Shown: positions 52,151 to 64,000 of the stretch, piece by piece
How the letters are laid out: each line of letters begins with the position of its first letter
Numbering within the stretch: position 1 is the stretch's first letter
Assembly: GCF_024713975.1 (NCBI RefSeq)
Contig: NC_091098.1
Coordinates: forward strand, 27,239,316-27,303,315
DNA: 64,000 bases
Direction of reading: 5' to 3'
Source: Paralichthys olivaceus
Taxonomy: Eukaryota; Chordata; Actinopteri; Pleuronectiformes; Paralichthyidae
Translations under genes and position numbers: made by a program
Notes under the pieces: model-generated
Seen by the model: the letters and a program-made list of their open reading frames with translations, nothing else
The model's database searches: none
What the model was told of the DNA's origin: nothing

Positions 52151-53159
52151 GACCTATTAATTGTAACTGACATTGTCCTGATAGCAGTGTGACGTTTATC
52201 TGAGACCCTCCATCTTCACCCACTCCTCCTCCTCCTCCTCCTCCTCCTCCTCCTCCTCCTCCTCCTCCCCCTCACTCCCCCTCACTCCCACATCAGATAT
52301 GTCAGTGATGGAGGGTCCAGGTCCACTGTGACGGTTTCTCTGTGGAAAACAAATGGATGGATCACGTCACCTTCAGGTGCTGCAGTGATCCATCGGTTCC
52401 TCTGTGGACGTCTGATCTCGTCTCAGAGATAGGACAGACTCTTTGTTAGAGTTGTGGACTCCAGCTGTGACCTGGAGTCAGGTGATGCTCAAGGTGTTGG
52501 CTCAGGATTGTGCAGCGTAACGGGGTGAACAGGTGGTGGAGCGGTTACTCAGAGCTGGTCCTTGGGCCGCTCTACCTGAGCCACAGTCACAAGGTTACTC
52601 TGTGTGACAAGACTGAGCGAACAGAGAACTAATGTAGATCAGAAATATCTTCTAAACATAAGTGAATGAAAAAATCTGTATATTAAATTCTACTGAAGAG
52701 ACAAAAAGATCTGAAGTTGTTCGATATGCTGGGTTTGATTCTGAGTCAGTTTCTGGTCATTGATGCCAAATAACTGAAGAGCAGAAGTTATTTGAGTTTT
52801 ATGACGAACTGTCATCAGAGAAAAAGTCAAAGTGTAGAAACCAGAGGAATCAGCGTCAGATCCTTCAGACCGGTTTCGATCAGAGTCCTGCTGCGGCCCT
52901 GAATCAGGATCCACGGCTTCTGATTGGTTGCTCGTTCTTTCCATAGACAGGAAGCTTTCACCAAATATAATGTGTGAAAACTATTTTAAGAAGTGTCCCT
53001 CTCCCGCTGTACAGCCCCTCCCCCCCCCCGTCTGTGCTGCTGAAGATGGAGTAAAAAGATGTGGGAGCATGTGAAGTGTTAGTGATGCAGTTCCACTCAC
53101 AGAGTTTCACCACCTTTCAGTCGCTCATCCTCTCCGTCACCTTCCTCTTTCAGAATAAA

Positions 53160-56100
53160 ATGACCCGAAACTCCATCCACTGGTTCCGCAAGGGCCTTCG
53201 TCTCCATGACAACCCCGCGCTGCAGGAGGCGGTCCGGGGGGCGGACACGGTGCGCTGCGTTTACTTCCTGGACCCGTGGTTCGCAGGATCGTCCAACGTC
53301 GGGGTCAACAGGTGGAGGTAAGACGACCTGACTGTGGCTGTAAACAGATTTAGGTCGTGGTAATAAACAAAAGAAAATATAGATAAAATACATCATGGTT
53401 CCCAAACTGAGGGTCGTGACCCCACAACATGTGACAGATCATCAAGAGGATTTGAAACAGGAAAACTTTACTTTTTCATTTTTCTCAAATTTTTATTTTA
53501 AATTATTCAAATGAAAAAAAAATCTACAAAAAATCCTAAATGAGGGTTTGTGATTTAAAAGCTTTTGATTTCAGAAGAAGCTTTGCCTCAGAAACAACAG
53601 CAGCAGCAGAAACAGAAGCTCGGAGCTGCAGTTCTTCAACACACAACATGATGTCAGCATTTCTCTGCTCGTGAAGCTGCGTCTGTTCTGGTGTCTGAGG
53701 GAGGCTCCTCTCTGCTCCGATGTCCTGTTCAGTCCCGGGTCAGCGTCACAGACGACAAATGAAATGCGTGTTTTTATCAGGTGGAATAAATGAGACAGTC
53801 TGGACCTGCTGGCTCCGCCACAGGAAGCCCTCTTGTTTCAGTGCGCTCATATAAATGATAAAGATCAGACGCAGGTAGAGCTCAGTGATTGGAGGAGTCG
53901 GTCACAGCTGGAGTTTCTGAGCGGGGGCAGTTATATATATATATATGTGTGTTTTCATGTGAGTACATGTGAGTGAGTACATGTGAGTGAGTTTGTGAAG
54001 CGTTGTATCGCTCCACTGGGCCGTTCTCTATTTTGCTCTTTAGAGCCGTTTGTCGTCTTCACACAAGCTCAGCGGACAGTGAAGCCGGTGACTCAGAGAC
54101 CTCCAGCTGACTGGGAGACTATAAATGTACGGAACAGAGGTGTTGCTGGCGGAGACGCTCTGCAGGAAGGAAACACACATATCTGTTTGAAAAAGCTAAT
54201 TTGTAGGTCACTGGTGAAGCAGACGCACTTTGTCTTTGTCGTTTCTTCTTCATGGCAGTTTTCTGCCCGAGGAAAGGAGGAGCAGGATGTTTGGACACGT
54301 CAATATATATAATTGATTAAAGGTCAAATAAACAACATCGTGCGCCCCCCCTGTTGGGAGGTTCGACATTATGCGGTTCAGTGTCTTGCACGAGCCGGGA
54401 ATCGAACCACTGACCCTTAGATTACTGGATGAGCTCCTGAGCCACGGCCGTCCCGCAGCGCGCAGTAGATTTCACGATGTGTCCCACTCGTCAGGGCCGA
54501 GGCATCAACGTAAATCAAACACGCCTCTGTCAAACCCGTGACCACGACAACCTGTGGTTTTCTGCAGAGGCTGAAAAGCTTCAAACACAAGAACTAAGAG
54601 GTTTTATTTTCATGTTCATGGGAGAACATTGCTTTGAAAGATGATTTGGACAGTTTGGGAGTCAGTCCCGTGTCTGGACACACGACGCAGCAGGTCAGCA
54701 GATGTCTGCAGCGTTAATAGCCACCACGCTAACACCTGCAGATCTGTATCTGGTGCACTCATCCCATTAGCTCCGTTATTTTTACCTGAAACTTGGACTG
54801 AAAATGTCTCGCAGGTCTGTGGTTCTGGGATTAAACTGATCCAGGGACAATTGTAATCGTATCAATGGAAGGCTCATAAAGTTCAGTTCTTATTGTCACA
54901 GAGACGCCGGTCAGCGAGCAGCCGGTCAGCGAGCCGCCACATTTGCTCTCGGTCGGTACGTCCAGACGAGCGGGTCAACTCTAAATCCGCTGTATCTCTG
55001 ACACACATCTTTATCCCTCAGATATTATAGTGTCGCTGTAAATAATCCTCCGGTGTTACTGCAGCCCTCGTGAATCTGCACCACTGGAAACATAATCAGC
55101 CTGGATTTATTTATTTAGCTCCAGTTTCCTCCTGAAGATTAGACCAAAGGTTTGAAAGCAACAGGCTTTTCTTTTCTTTTTTTAAAGTTGTTCCTTTAAA
55201 TGATCCATTTAATTCAATCTTGCGTTTCACTGCTGCATCGCACATAAAACATTTCAGAAATCCCAAGTTTCCCTCCCTGATGAATGAAACACCGTTTATC
55301 ACACATTACATTTGACGCCACGAGACGTGTTCCGACACATTCTAGAACCATTTCCTGTTTTAGAACATCTCATGTGAAGATGATTAAAACAACCACATGC
55401 TGACAGTTGAAGGTTTGGTTACAGGAAAACAAGATCTCATCTTTATTGACGATCCTTTTCTAAAATCCTCTGACTGAAGAAAACAAATAGACGTAAACTA
55501 GATGTAGTTCTTTCTCTTAATCCTGTGACAGTCGGACCTTCTAGTTTAACGTGGTGAGAACGTTTCATTCTGGATGAAGCTGATTTTTCCAACTTCTCTC
55601 TGCTGTGAAGTTTGAAATAAGAGAATGGAGATCATATCATTTTCCATTTGCACAACCTGTTGAACTCTTCACTAAGTGCTCTCAGTGGATGTGGCACAGT
55701 GAGCAGGCAGGAGACGGACGAGGAGATGAGTTGAAGAGCTGCGGCTCTGGATCATCGATTGTTTTGTTTTTTCATCTGGTGGAAAATGTGAGAAGGAGAT
55801 GTAGGTTAGTGTGCCAGTGAAACTTCTGAGCAGTTATGTGATCCTGACCTACTTGTGAGGAGGCTCTTCCTCGTGGCCTGAGCACCGCGGAAAACCCCGG
55901 AGGTGAAACACTAGAGATATTTAACTGAATGAAGATTTCTGGCTTTGATTGAAGTTTGATATAATAAGATGTTTGAGAGCTGAAGAGAAATGTTGTCCTG
56001 TTGTTGCAGTGAAACCAGGAGACGATCACTGAAGCTGGTAAATCTGCGAACACTTTTTAAACCTGGGAGTCGACCGACGCTCTTCTTTGACTCGGAGAAA

Positions 56101-56830
56101 CGTTCGACTCGCCTGAAGAGAAATGAGTCGAACCGTTAGCAGAGTGCGGAAATACGGAAGATTGAGCGTTTATTTAGTCTCAAGTTTCACCAGCACAAAA
56201 ACCGTACTTGTGATAAGAGTTCGAATAAAATTGACAGAAACATCTGTGACACACATTTACTGAACGTCTACTTGGTTGGTTTGGTTCATGTCCCATCTGC
56301 TAACGTAGAGGGGGAGGAGTTTGTGACGCTAACATCACAGATCCGTGCTGCAAAGTCCAACATCTCACATGTCGTGTAGCTCCTGCTCGTCAGTGACACT
56401 GGAGGCTGAGTGCAAACAGCTTCCATCAAGACATTTAAAGCCACTGAACACGTCAGACAAAGATGAACACCCAGAACAATCCGGTCTTTAGTTCACAGTT
56501 CACTTCATCGACGGCAGGTTGTTGTGTTCAGTTGTGAATATCTGTGACACACAAGTGATTCTTGGGTTCTTCACACAAAGACGTCAGGAATCATTTATTA
56601 TACGTTTTTTTCTACAATGATTGTTCGCCCACTGAGAGAGTGAGAGAGGAAAATAATGAGTGTGTGTGTGTGTGTGTGTGTGCACGTGTGTGCACGCACG
56701 GCCAGAAATGAGGTTACTGGGCTAGGATTGTGTTGTTGTGCGGTCGAAGCTCAGTGTGTGTGTTCAAAGAGATGTAGGCCAGTTATATAAGGGTCGAGGC
56801 AGCCAACGCACGCGCACACACGCACACACA

Positions 56831-56906
<76 letters not shown>

Positions 56907-59363
56907 AGCAGGCAGGCGACCAGGGACATTAGGAGGAAGTGTCCCACCCAGCAACACACAAACACAGAGCAACAACCACACTTCCTTAATGTGCACATGC
57001 ACATGAAGTCTCTCTCGGCACTGACAGACGTGCAACCCCCATGTACGTGCACGCAACTCAGTGTGCGAGTGGGAGTGGCTACATGCTTCCTGTGTTTGCC
57101 TACATGCACACGTCTGATGTTTTTCTCTGGAGCAACGTGAGTGTGAGTGACAAGCAGAAAAAAAATCACGTCTCGTTTATTTGGTTTGAAGTTGAAACTG
57201 TTTCCATGGCGACGATGACGTTTCTTTTCCCGTTCAGATGGTTTCTGCTCCAGCGGAAGGAAACACGGAGGGATTCAGTCTTTGGACACATTATGTGACG
57301 TACGGTCGCATCAAGTCACAGAATATGAATAAAATAGTTAGTTCAGAAAGAGAAAATCTCAAAATTCGGAGCTCATCAGCTCAACCAAAGCAACGATTGA
57401 GTCACGTGACCCGTGAAGATAAAAGAATGCATCTCTAAAATACGTGGAGCCGTCTTTTTCTCTTTCCGACGTTCGTAACCTTTTGATTGAGACAAAAATC
57501 ACCATAAGAAAGTCGACGTTGAAGCTGCTGCACAAGTTTCATAACTCAGTCTGGCTCATGCATCAGCAGGCACGTGCCTCAAGTGTGTGCGACCTTGCCG
57601 CTCAGCTCTGCCCGACCGTGTGCGGATTGAGAGCAAGCGGAGCTTTGCATGTGAGCGAGCGCTCCGAGGGCTGAGCGAGCACAGTTACACAGGAGGCCAC
57701 AGAACTGAACATCGTCTGGCTGCTCGTTCCGTGACCCCGGCTGATTCTGCTAATGATCAGTGGGTCAGACACAACAGAGCGAGACTCCGACCTCCGCTGC
57801 CATGAATGTAGACATCGATATTAGATTAACGACTTCCTGTACTCAAACATCTGCAGTAGTTTGATCACAGCGATGAAAACATTGTGACCTCAATCTGTCG
57901 CCTTCACTGGCACAGCCCCACGACTGTTGTTCTCATCACAAATCTTTGTTTTTATCATTTAGATCGACTTTGAAGGAATCGTTCTGCGTTTATAGTTAAA
58001 TACACATTTCACTACAGTTCTCAGTGGAAGGTCTCTTATTTATTGCTTTGTGGTTTGTAACGTGCTCTGTCCTTAGGTAGACAGTAATCTGCATTATCGG
58101 AGATAAAACCCTAAATTGGAGTTAAACTTGATTCTATTTGTGCAGCGTCGAATCAAAATCACATGATTCCATTATTTCAAGGTTGAGACGGTTCAACCAT
58201 GAGCAGCTCTGTTCAAAGTTTGCTTTATCGTCAGTTGAGCAGATGCACAGGAAGTAGACTCTCAAACCCGTGGTGTTAGTCAACACTGAGTTGTGGAACT
58301 GGAATGAAGAGTAACCGGGTGTAGAACTATGAACGGCATAGAAGAGGGCCGTGTATTCAAACTATGGACAGAGCATGAGAGTGAAGTAAAAATCTAAACC
58401 AGTAACAAACCAGCAGCTTCTTAAAGCAGAGGATTCAAACTGCTTCTGTAGAAGAGCAAACACACATTAATATAACCTGATTCATGGAACTGTCAGTTCG
58501 AGGAGAAACGTCCTTCAGACGTCCAGTTGAGTCAAATAACAAGTTGTTGGTTTAGTTCAGAAGATCTAAAGAAGGTTCAAATATTAATCTGGTACCGGTG
58601 GTTGTACGGTTTCTGGACAATGTTTCTGTCCATGGGGACGAGGAGGAGGAGGAGGAGGAGGAGGAGGAGGAGGAGGTGCTGGGTTGTTTCCCTGATGGTT
58701 ATGATTTAGTTTGTGAAGGAGTTCATGAAATCATTGCTCCTCAGAGGAATCGCTGGATCGGTAGAGCTGTGACTCTCTGTCCACTGAAGAGAACCTTCTT
58801 CTTATTTTCTTCTATCAATGAATTATAGGAGAAAATCATCTTGACTGGTGAACTCATTATTAATTGTAATTACACCATGGAGCTAATCTCTGCCTCCTTC
58901 TTGTCTCCTCAGGTTCCTCCTCCAGTGTTTGGAAGATCTGGACGCCAACCTTCGAAAGCTCAACTCCCGCCTTTTTGTCATCAGGGGTCAACCGGCCAAT
59001 GTGTTCCCGCGGCTCTTTAAGGTCAGCGTCGTCTGAAAGTCTGCTCTCGTTCAGACCAACGATCTGCCGCCGCTGCCTCCGGCTGCTCAAACACTGTCAT
59101 TGTAAACTTGTGATTGTGAACGTGTCGTCCTCTGGTCTCAGGAGTGGAAGATCTCTCGTCTGACCTTCGAGTACGACTCTGAGCCTTTTGGGAAGGAGAG
59201 AGACGCTGCCATCAAGAAGCTCGCCATGGAGGCGGGCGTGGAGGTCAACGTGAAGATATCACACACTCTGTACGACCTGGACAAGTAAGGACACTTTTCT
59301 AAAAGCTGATTTGTTAAATATTATATATTAATAACATATATTATATTATTTTAACAGCTATAC

Positions 59364-59419
<56 letters not shown>

Positions 59420-61985
59420 GATATACAGTATATCTACACGTGTGAGCTGAGAGATACCTGACTGCACTCAACAGCGCCACCTTGTGTCTGTACATGCACA
59501 GTAGTTTCTATGGAAACACAATTATCTGTCTTTATTTATTTTATGATCATCGATCAGAGAAAGGTCTTTTCTTAACGGTCTCTGGTTTAAACTAACTTCT
59601 TTATCGAAGGCTCAGGAATCGGAGCCAGTTTCACTGAATGGGAATTTGTATTTCGTGTCGTCTGTGCTTTTCCAGCTTATTGACCATCGCTGGGATTTTT
59701 CCTTCAGTTCCTAAAGAAAGTGATCTCAGTGAGAGGTTTATCTTTTTAAACTTTAAACATTACTTTTCAGTTTCCTTCCACATCAATCGCTCTTTTTGAG
59801 GAAACAGTTAAAGTCCTGTCAAACCTGAGCCGTTGTGTCAGTGAATTTGATTTTACACTGAAAGATGAAGAACCCCGGACTGAGCGCTGACTCTGCTCCT
59901 CTCCAGGATCATCGAGCTGAACGGCGGGCAGCCTCCGCTCACCTACAAGCGTTTCCAGACTCTGATCAGTCGACTGGATCCTCCTGAGATGCCTGCGGAG
60001 ACGCTGTCGGACGCGCTGATGGGCGGCTGCGTCACCCCCATCTCAGACAACCACGGAGACAAGTACGGCGTCCCGTCGTTGGAGGAGCTCGGTGAGAAAA
60101 CAAAACACAGACTAAGGGCTGAACTGGACAGAAATATTTATGAGTATTTATTTATAATTAGACCGAATGTCATGAGTAAAATCTGACATAGTATCAGAGT
60201 CAGACTCCAAACAAAAAGAAAATCCTCTCTTTAATTAACACGGGACACTTGTTAACTCTGCTGAAACTTTAAATCCAGCATCTCTATTTGAAGGTAGCTC
60301 TCCTCTAAACCCTCTGGATTGGATTCATTAGCTTCTCACCAGGTTTCTATTCTCAGTCCGTTCATGCACTCGGCCGCTCTCTAGCCATCTGCCTCTCTCA
60401 CCTGTGCCGCTATTTTCACTAAGAAGATATTCAGAGTTTCTAATTGCGTCAGTGCAGATGTCTGGTTTCCCTCTGGAAAGCTTTATTCCACACAGGCGGT
60501 CTTCTGCGCTCAACATGAGCCCGGTCACGTTTGAAGCAGCTTACGCTCGTCCAGCTGTCCGGTTTCCATTCACAGACACTTTGAACAGTTTGATTCCTCA
60601 GGTGAAACAGTCGACTCTCAACCTCTGTGACTTTGCCCAAAATACTTCCATTAGAGACTCCAACCCTCCTTCTTCTCTTCACTGACTTGCATCAGAGGCT
60701 AAATGGGTCAGCCTTGATAGTGAGCGCCCTCTGCTGGACCTCAAGGCAAACTACTTCAGATGCTGTGATGCGCCTTATTTTGAATGTGAACAGTTTGAAT
60801 GTGAAACAACATTAATAAGAAGTGACAGCTGCAGGATCAACTGAAGCAGATTTGAGATTTATTAAATATGTTTTCAGGCTTTGACATCGAGGGCCTTCCG
60901 TCAGCTGTGTGGCCCGGAGGAGAGACTGAGGCTCTGACCAGGATTGAGCGCCACCTGGAGAGAAAAGTAAGACCTGCGTCTCCTCCGTGTTGGTCATCAC
61001 ACGGCTGAAAGAAATTTAGATTTAGCATTGTTATATCAGCTGTTATCATTGATTTACTTTTAATTAAACATTCATTTAAGATGATTATTTTATCACCGCC
61101 TGCCGCTCTGTTATTCATCACTCTACTGTCTCTCCCTCCTCTTCCTCCCGGGTTTGTCTTCCCTCACAGGCGTGGGTGGCGAACTTCGAGCGCCCTAGGA
61201 TGAACGCCAACTCGCTGCTGGCCAGCCCGACGGGCCTCAGCCCCTACCTGCGCTTCGGCTGCCTCTCCTGTCGCCTTTTCTACTTCAAGCTCACGGACCT
61301 CTACCGCAAGGTCAGTTTACCAAATGAGCAGCGCGCTTCATTTATTAAAACCATCGGTGTCGATTTGTTCTTTATAGTTTGAAAGAAAACTAAAAAAACA
61401 TTGTTTGTGTTCCAGGTGAAAAAGAACAGCTCCCCTCCGCTCTCTCTGTACGGTCAGTTACTGTGGCGTGAGTTCTTCTACACCACGGCGACCAACAACC
61501 CTCGCTTCGACAAGATGGAGGGAAACCCCATCTGCGTCCGCATCCCCTGGGACAAAAATCCAGAGGCCCTCGCCAAGTGGGCCGAGGCTAAGACGGGTTT
61601 CCCCTGGATAGACGCCATCATGACTCAGCTCAGGCAGGAGGGCTGGATCCACCACCTGGCCCGGCACGCCGTCGCCTGCTTCCTCACCCGGGGCGACCTG
61701 TGGATCAGCTGGGAGGAGGGGATGAAGGTGAGGCGGCAGAACACAGGTTTACGTGAAGGTTGACATGTTCACAGACATCAGACTCCGTGGTCTCTTCTCC
61801 CACAAACCTCTGGACGATGTGTCGTCTCTGCAGGTCTTTGAGGAGCTGCTTCTAGATGCAGACTGGAGCGTGAACGCAGGCAGCTGGATGTGGCTCTCCT
61901 GCAGCTCGTTCTTCCAGCAGTTCTTCCACTGCTACTGTCCCGTGGGCTTCGGCCGGCGCACCGACCCCAACGGGGACTTCATCAG
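53160..61985 (+). CDS. cry1: Vertebrate-type cryptochrome (CRY1-like), 3' end outside window
   Basis: Circadian repressor of CLOCK-BMAL1 with a photolyase fold. Exons: 53160-53317, 58913-59021, 59142-59284, 59907-60091, 60878-60966, 61170-61310, 61416-61727, 61834-61985; 429 residues, all phases closing, ending in phase 2. The N-terminal photolyase domain starts [20 protein letters not shown], followed by [13 protein letters not shown] and [21 protein letters not shown]-domain segments include [84 protein letters not shown] and [11 protein letters not shown]. The next exon (expected to begin RYLPVLRGFP) is not seen before 64000. [15 protein letters not shown] resembles CRY1 more than CRY2. 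Fish have several cry1 copies, and which one this is cannot be settled. Intron 1 is 5.6 kb. Confidence 0.94.
53318..58912 (+). other. Large intron 1 of the cryptochrome gene
   Basis: 5.6 kb with no recognisable coding exon. It contains a SINE fragment (54340-54462), a 94-bp (CA)n with CGCACA edges (56812-56905), a dispersed repeat remnant on the minus strand (56272-56345) and (GGA)n (58637-58676). The rest is unique-looking intron. Confidence 0.7.
54340..54462 (-). mobile_element. tRNA-derived SINE fragment
   Basis: On the minus strand it reads GACGGCCGTGGCTCAGGAGC, then GTCAGTGGTTCGATTCCCGG, then CAAGACACTGAACC. The A and B box spacing and the AAGACACTGAACC block are typical of abundant fish SINEs. 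Confidence 0.7.
59364..59416 (+). repeat. (AT)n microsatellite in a cry intron
   Basis: (GT)n passing into about 22 TA units, within the intron 59285-59906. Confidence 0.95.
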
Positions 61986-64000
61986 GTGGGCACCTTTCCT
62001 GGCATCACCCTTTTGGAGCACTTTATGGAGAGGGCAGAGAGAAGGAGGGATAGAGGGGGAGGGATAGAGGACAGAGAGAAGGAAGGATGGAGGGCAGAGA
62101 GAGAAGGAGGGATAGAGGGACACCTCCAGAACTAAGAGTAAGTGAATGACCTTCCTCACTTCCTCTCCTCTTTTTGTTTTTGCCCATCTTCCATTTTCTT
62201 TTCTGTTAAATTTCAGCATGTTCTCTGTGTGTTCTTCTTTGCGTGGCTTTTCTTTGTTTGTGAATATTTGTGTGTGTGTGTGTGTGCGTGTGCGTGTGCG
62301 TGTGCGTGTCTCTAGTTTGACTGTTGCCACCAGATGGTTTTTAGGCCTCGATGAATTCTTCTGTCTCTGGATGTGGCTCTGTGTTTGTGGCTCCTCTGTT
62401 TTTGGGGATTGGGGGAAAAGTTCAGCTATCCCTCTCCCCTCCGTCGTTCTCACGCCCCCCCCCACCCTTGGTTGGAGGTCGGGGATTGAGTTGAGACATC
62501 GGTGGCCATGTAGCGTTTACTCACCTGTGCAACCCTGAGGGACGGCACTGTGCTCGCGCCCCAGCGGCACCCTCTGGGCAGGTTCGGTAGCGTGTCATTC
62601 CGTCAAAAAGGGATTCTGACCGATGGTCGGGAAACGCCAACGCCTTTCCTGCATTCGTTCACTAGTGGGCCAGCCCAGAGTGTGGTGCTGTGGGAGGGGG
62701 GACAGTCAGCGGGGGGGGGGGGGGCCTGCTGACCACTTAAAAGACAAGCACCACAGTCTGAGGGACGGGGGGAGCAGGCATGAGCTCTTTTCTCAAGTCC
62801 ACCACTGTCTGATCATGGGGGAGGGAGATGGGGGGAGTTTGGAGGGAGGGTGGGGCAGCTGTGAGGTACAATGGAAGACTTCTGTCATCGACTTTTCACG
62901 TCCGTCACTTTATTTCCCAGACTCACGCAGAGTGAGGACACTGTGGACGCTGAGCTTTGAGGAGAATCACACCTTGTGACTGATTCTGATTCCTTCAGCT
63001 CTGATGTGAGGGCGGCTGAAGGTCCACACACGTTTGTTGCGGAGGTGTGGAAGAAAGACAAACTCTCGGTGGCGGAACTTTTCCACTGTACACCTGCCGT
63101 GGTCAGGGTGGGGAGGGGGGTGGGGTCAATGCACTCTGCTTTCTAACCACGTGTAACCGTAGACGTCTCCTAGCATCATCAACCCACTCGGCAGCGGGGG
63201 CGAGCGCCATCGTGTGTGTGTGTGTGTGTGTGTGTGTGCTGGTCCTCAAGGCCGCACCACCCCCGCCCACACCCCTCTCTCTGCCTGTCAGCGACGCACT
63301 GTGCCACTTCCCACAGTTCCACATGCCCCCCCCTCCTCCGTCCTGTCTGTGTCCCCTCCTCGGACTCGGTAAGCTGGGACCCGGCGCAGTAGGTAGGTTG
63401 CCTCTCTTTGTCACACGGAGCGAATCCACGACTGTGAAAACAGAAAGCCCTGAAATCAAACTTCAGCAGGTTGGATTGTGATCTCTGCGCTTCGGTGGCT
63501 TCTTCTGTCGGAGGGTCACACTCTGACGGTACCAGTGGTTTGGGACCACAGCCCCTTGTTCTCCACGTCCTGAGCTCTGCACCGTGGTGCTAACTGACCT
63601 CAGTGCCTCCGAGTGTCCGAGCCTGGTGCTCCCACGCTCACGGAGCGTAGTCAAACTGTGCAGTGTTGTGGTTGTTTGTAGCTTTGATTTTGTTGCACCT
63701 ATTTTTCCATAATAGCTGTTAGCATGAAGTGCTGAACAACCAGCATGTTGATATGTTACATACGTGGGCTGAACAAATAACACGGGCATGCATCGTCTTC
63801 TCACTGCAGAGATGCATCATTATTATTAACAGTGCAAAACATTTACTGAATTTTTGAATTAAATGCTATTTTGAGACATTTGATCAAATAAAAATCATCT
63901 TATTTGTTTTTGATGGAAAATGTATTTGTGTCCCTGCATCAGCCCCGCCCCTGATTTACTCCACGTGTAGTCTTCCACTTCCTGTTGACACAAGCTGGCG
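61986..64000 (+). other. Intron (or alternative 3' end) after the last visible cry exon
   Basis: Reading past the donor adds 26 codons to a TAG at 62065-62067. The rest lacks any cryptochrome exon. A GT tract is at 63213-63238, G-rich runs near 62695-62722, and a plus-strand AATAAA at 63887-63892 with T/GT-rich sequence behind it. It is most simply an intron, but could be an intronic polyadenylation exon. Confidence 0.45.

Noticed and set aside
51787-52192. Three overlapping frames of MFTCSSCSHV repeats
   Set aside because: All three frames are open because of the CATGTTCCT-type repeat. There is no domain and no splice context.
62350-62400. Duplicated cryptochrome exon sequence (CTGGATGTGGCTCT occurs in exon 8 and here)
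   Set aside because: Only about 14 bases match and the flanks do not. This is chance.

Overview
The window is nuclear DNA of a ray-finned fish, most likely a percomorph teleost. The evidence is GT-AG split vertebrate genes with short introns, very dense (CA)n/(GT)n microsatellites, and interspersed repeats typical of percomorph genomes. I see no bacterial features, rRNA, functional tRNA or CRISPR. Eight protein-coding genes are supported exon by exon from conserved protein sequence and splice phase.

Layout. (1) 1-10552 (+): the 3' two thirds of an L1-type neural cell adhesion molecule (l1cam), from Ig3 to the stop, including the 12-nt neuronal RSLE microexon. (2) 16116-21410 (+): pfkfb1, a bifunctional 6-phosphofructo-2-kinase/fructose-2,6-bisphosphatase with a liver-type first exon carrying an RRGSS site; two further candidate first exons lie upstream. 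(3) 23761-26671 (-): a ten-exon MAGE-domain gene (nsmce3), tail-to-tail with pfkfb1. (4) 28909-32066 (-): tafazzin, 262 aa, cardiolipin remodelling. (5) 33912-39713 (-): slc25a20, the carnitine/acylcarnitine carrier, 299 aa, with large minisatellites in intron 1 and in front of the start codon. (6) 40587-44327 (+): atp6ap1 (Ac45), head-to-head with slc25a20. (7) 45754-47014 (-): tmem81, the sperm fertilisation factor family, apparently ending before the transmembrane helix. (8) 53160 to beyond the window (+): a CRY1-type cryptochrome; its last exons lie past 64000.

Context. L1CAM, TAFAZZIN and ATP6AP1 are neighbours in human Xq28, and PFKFB1 lies beside MAGE-D genes in human Xp11.21. The block therefore looks like a conserved X-related linkage group, which supports the gene assignments. 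The genes are not an operon. Tafazzin and slc25a20 both serve mitochondria, but no shared regulation is visible.

The most unusual signals are: introns whose two ends carry complementary (AC)n and (GU)n tracts; a 27-bp hairpin and a minisatellite flanking the RSLE microexon; two minisatellites in different genes sharing one 14-bp core in sense orientation; the truncated tmem81; and a long perfect inverted repeat in tafazzin intron 1.
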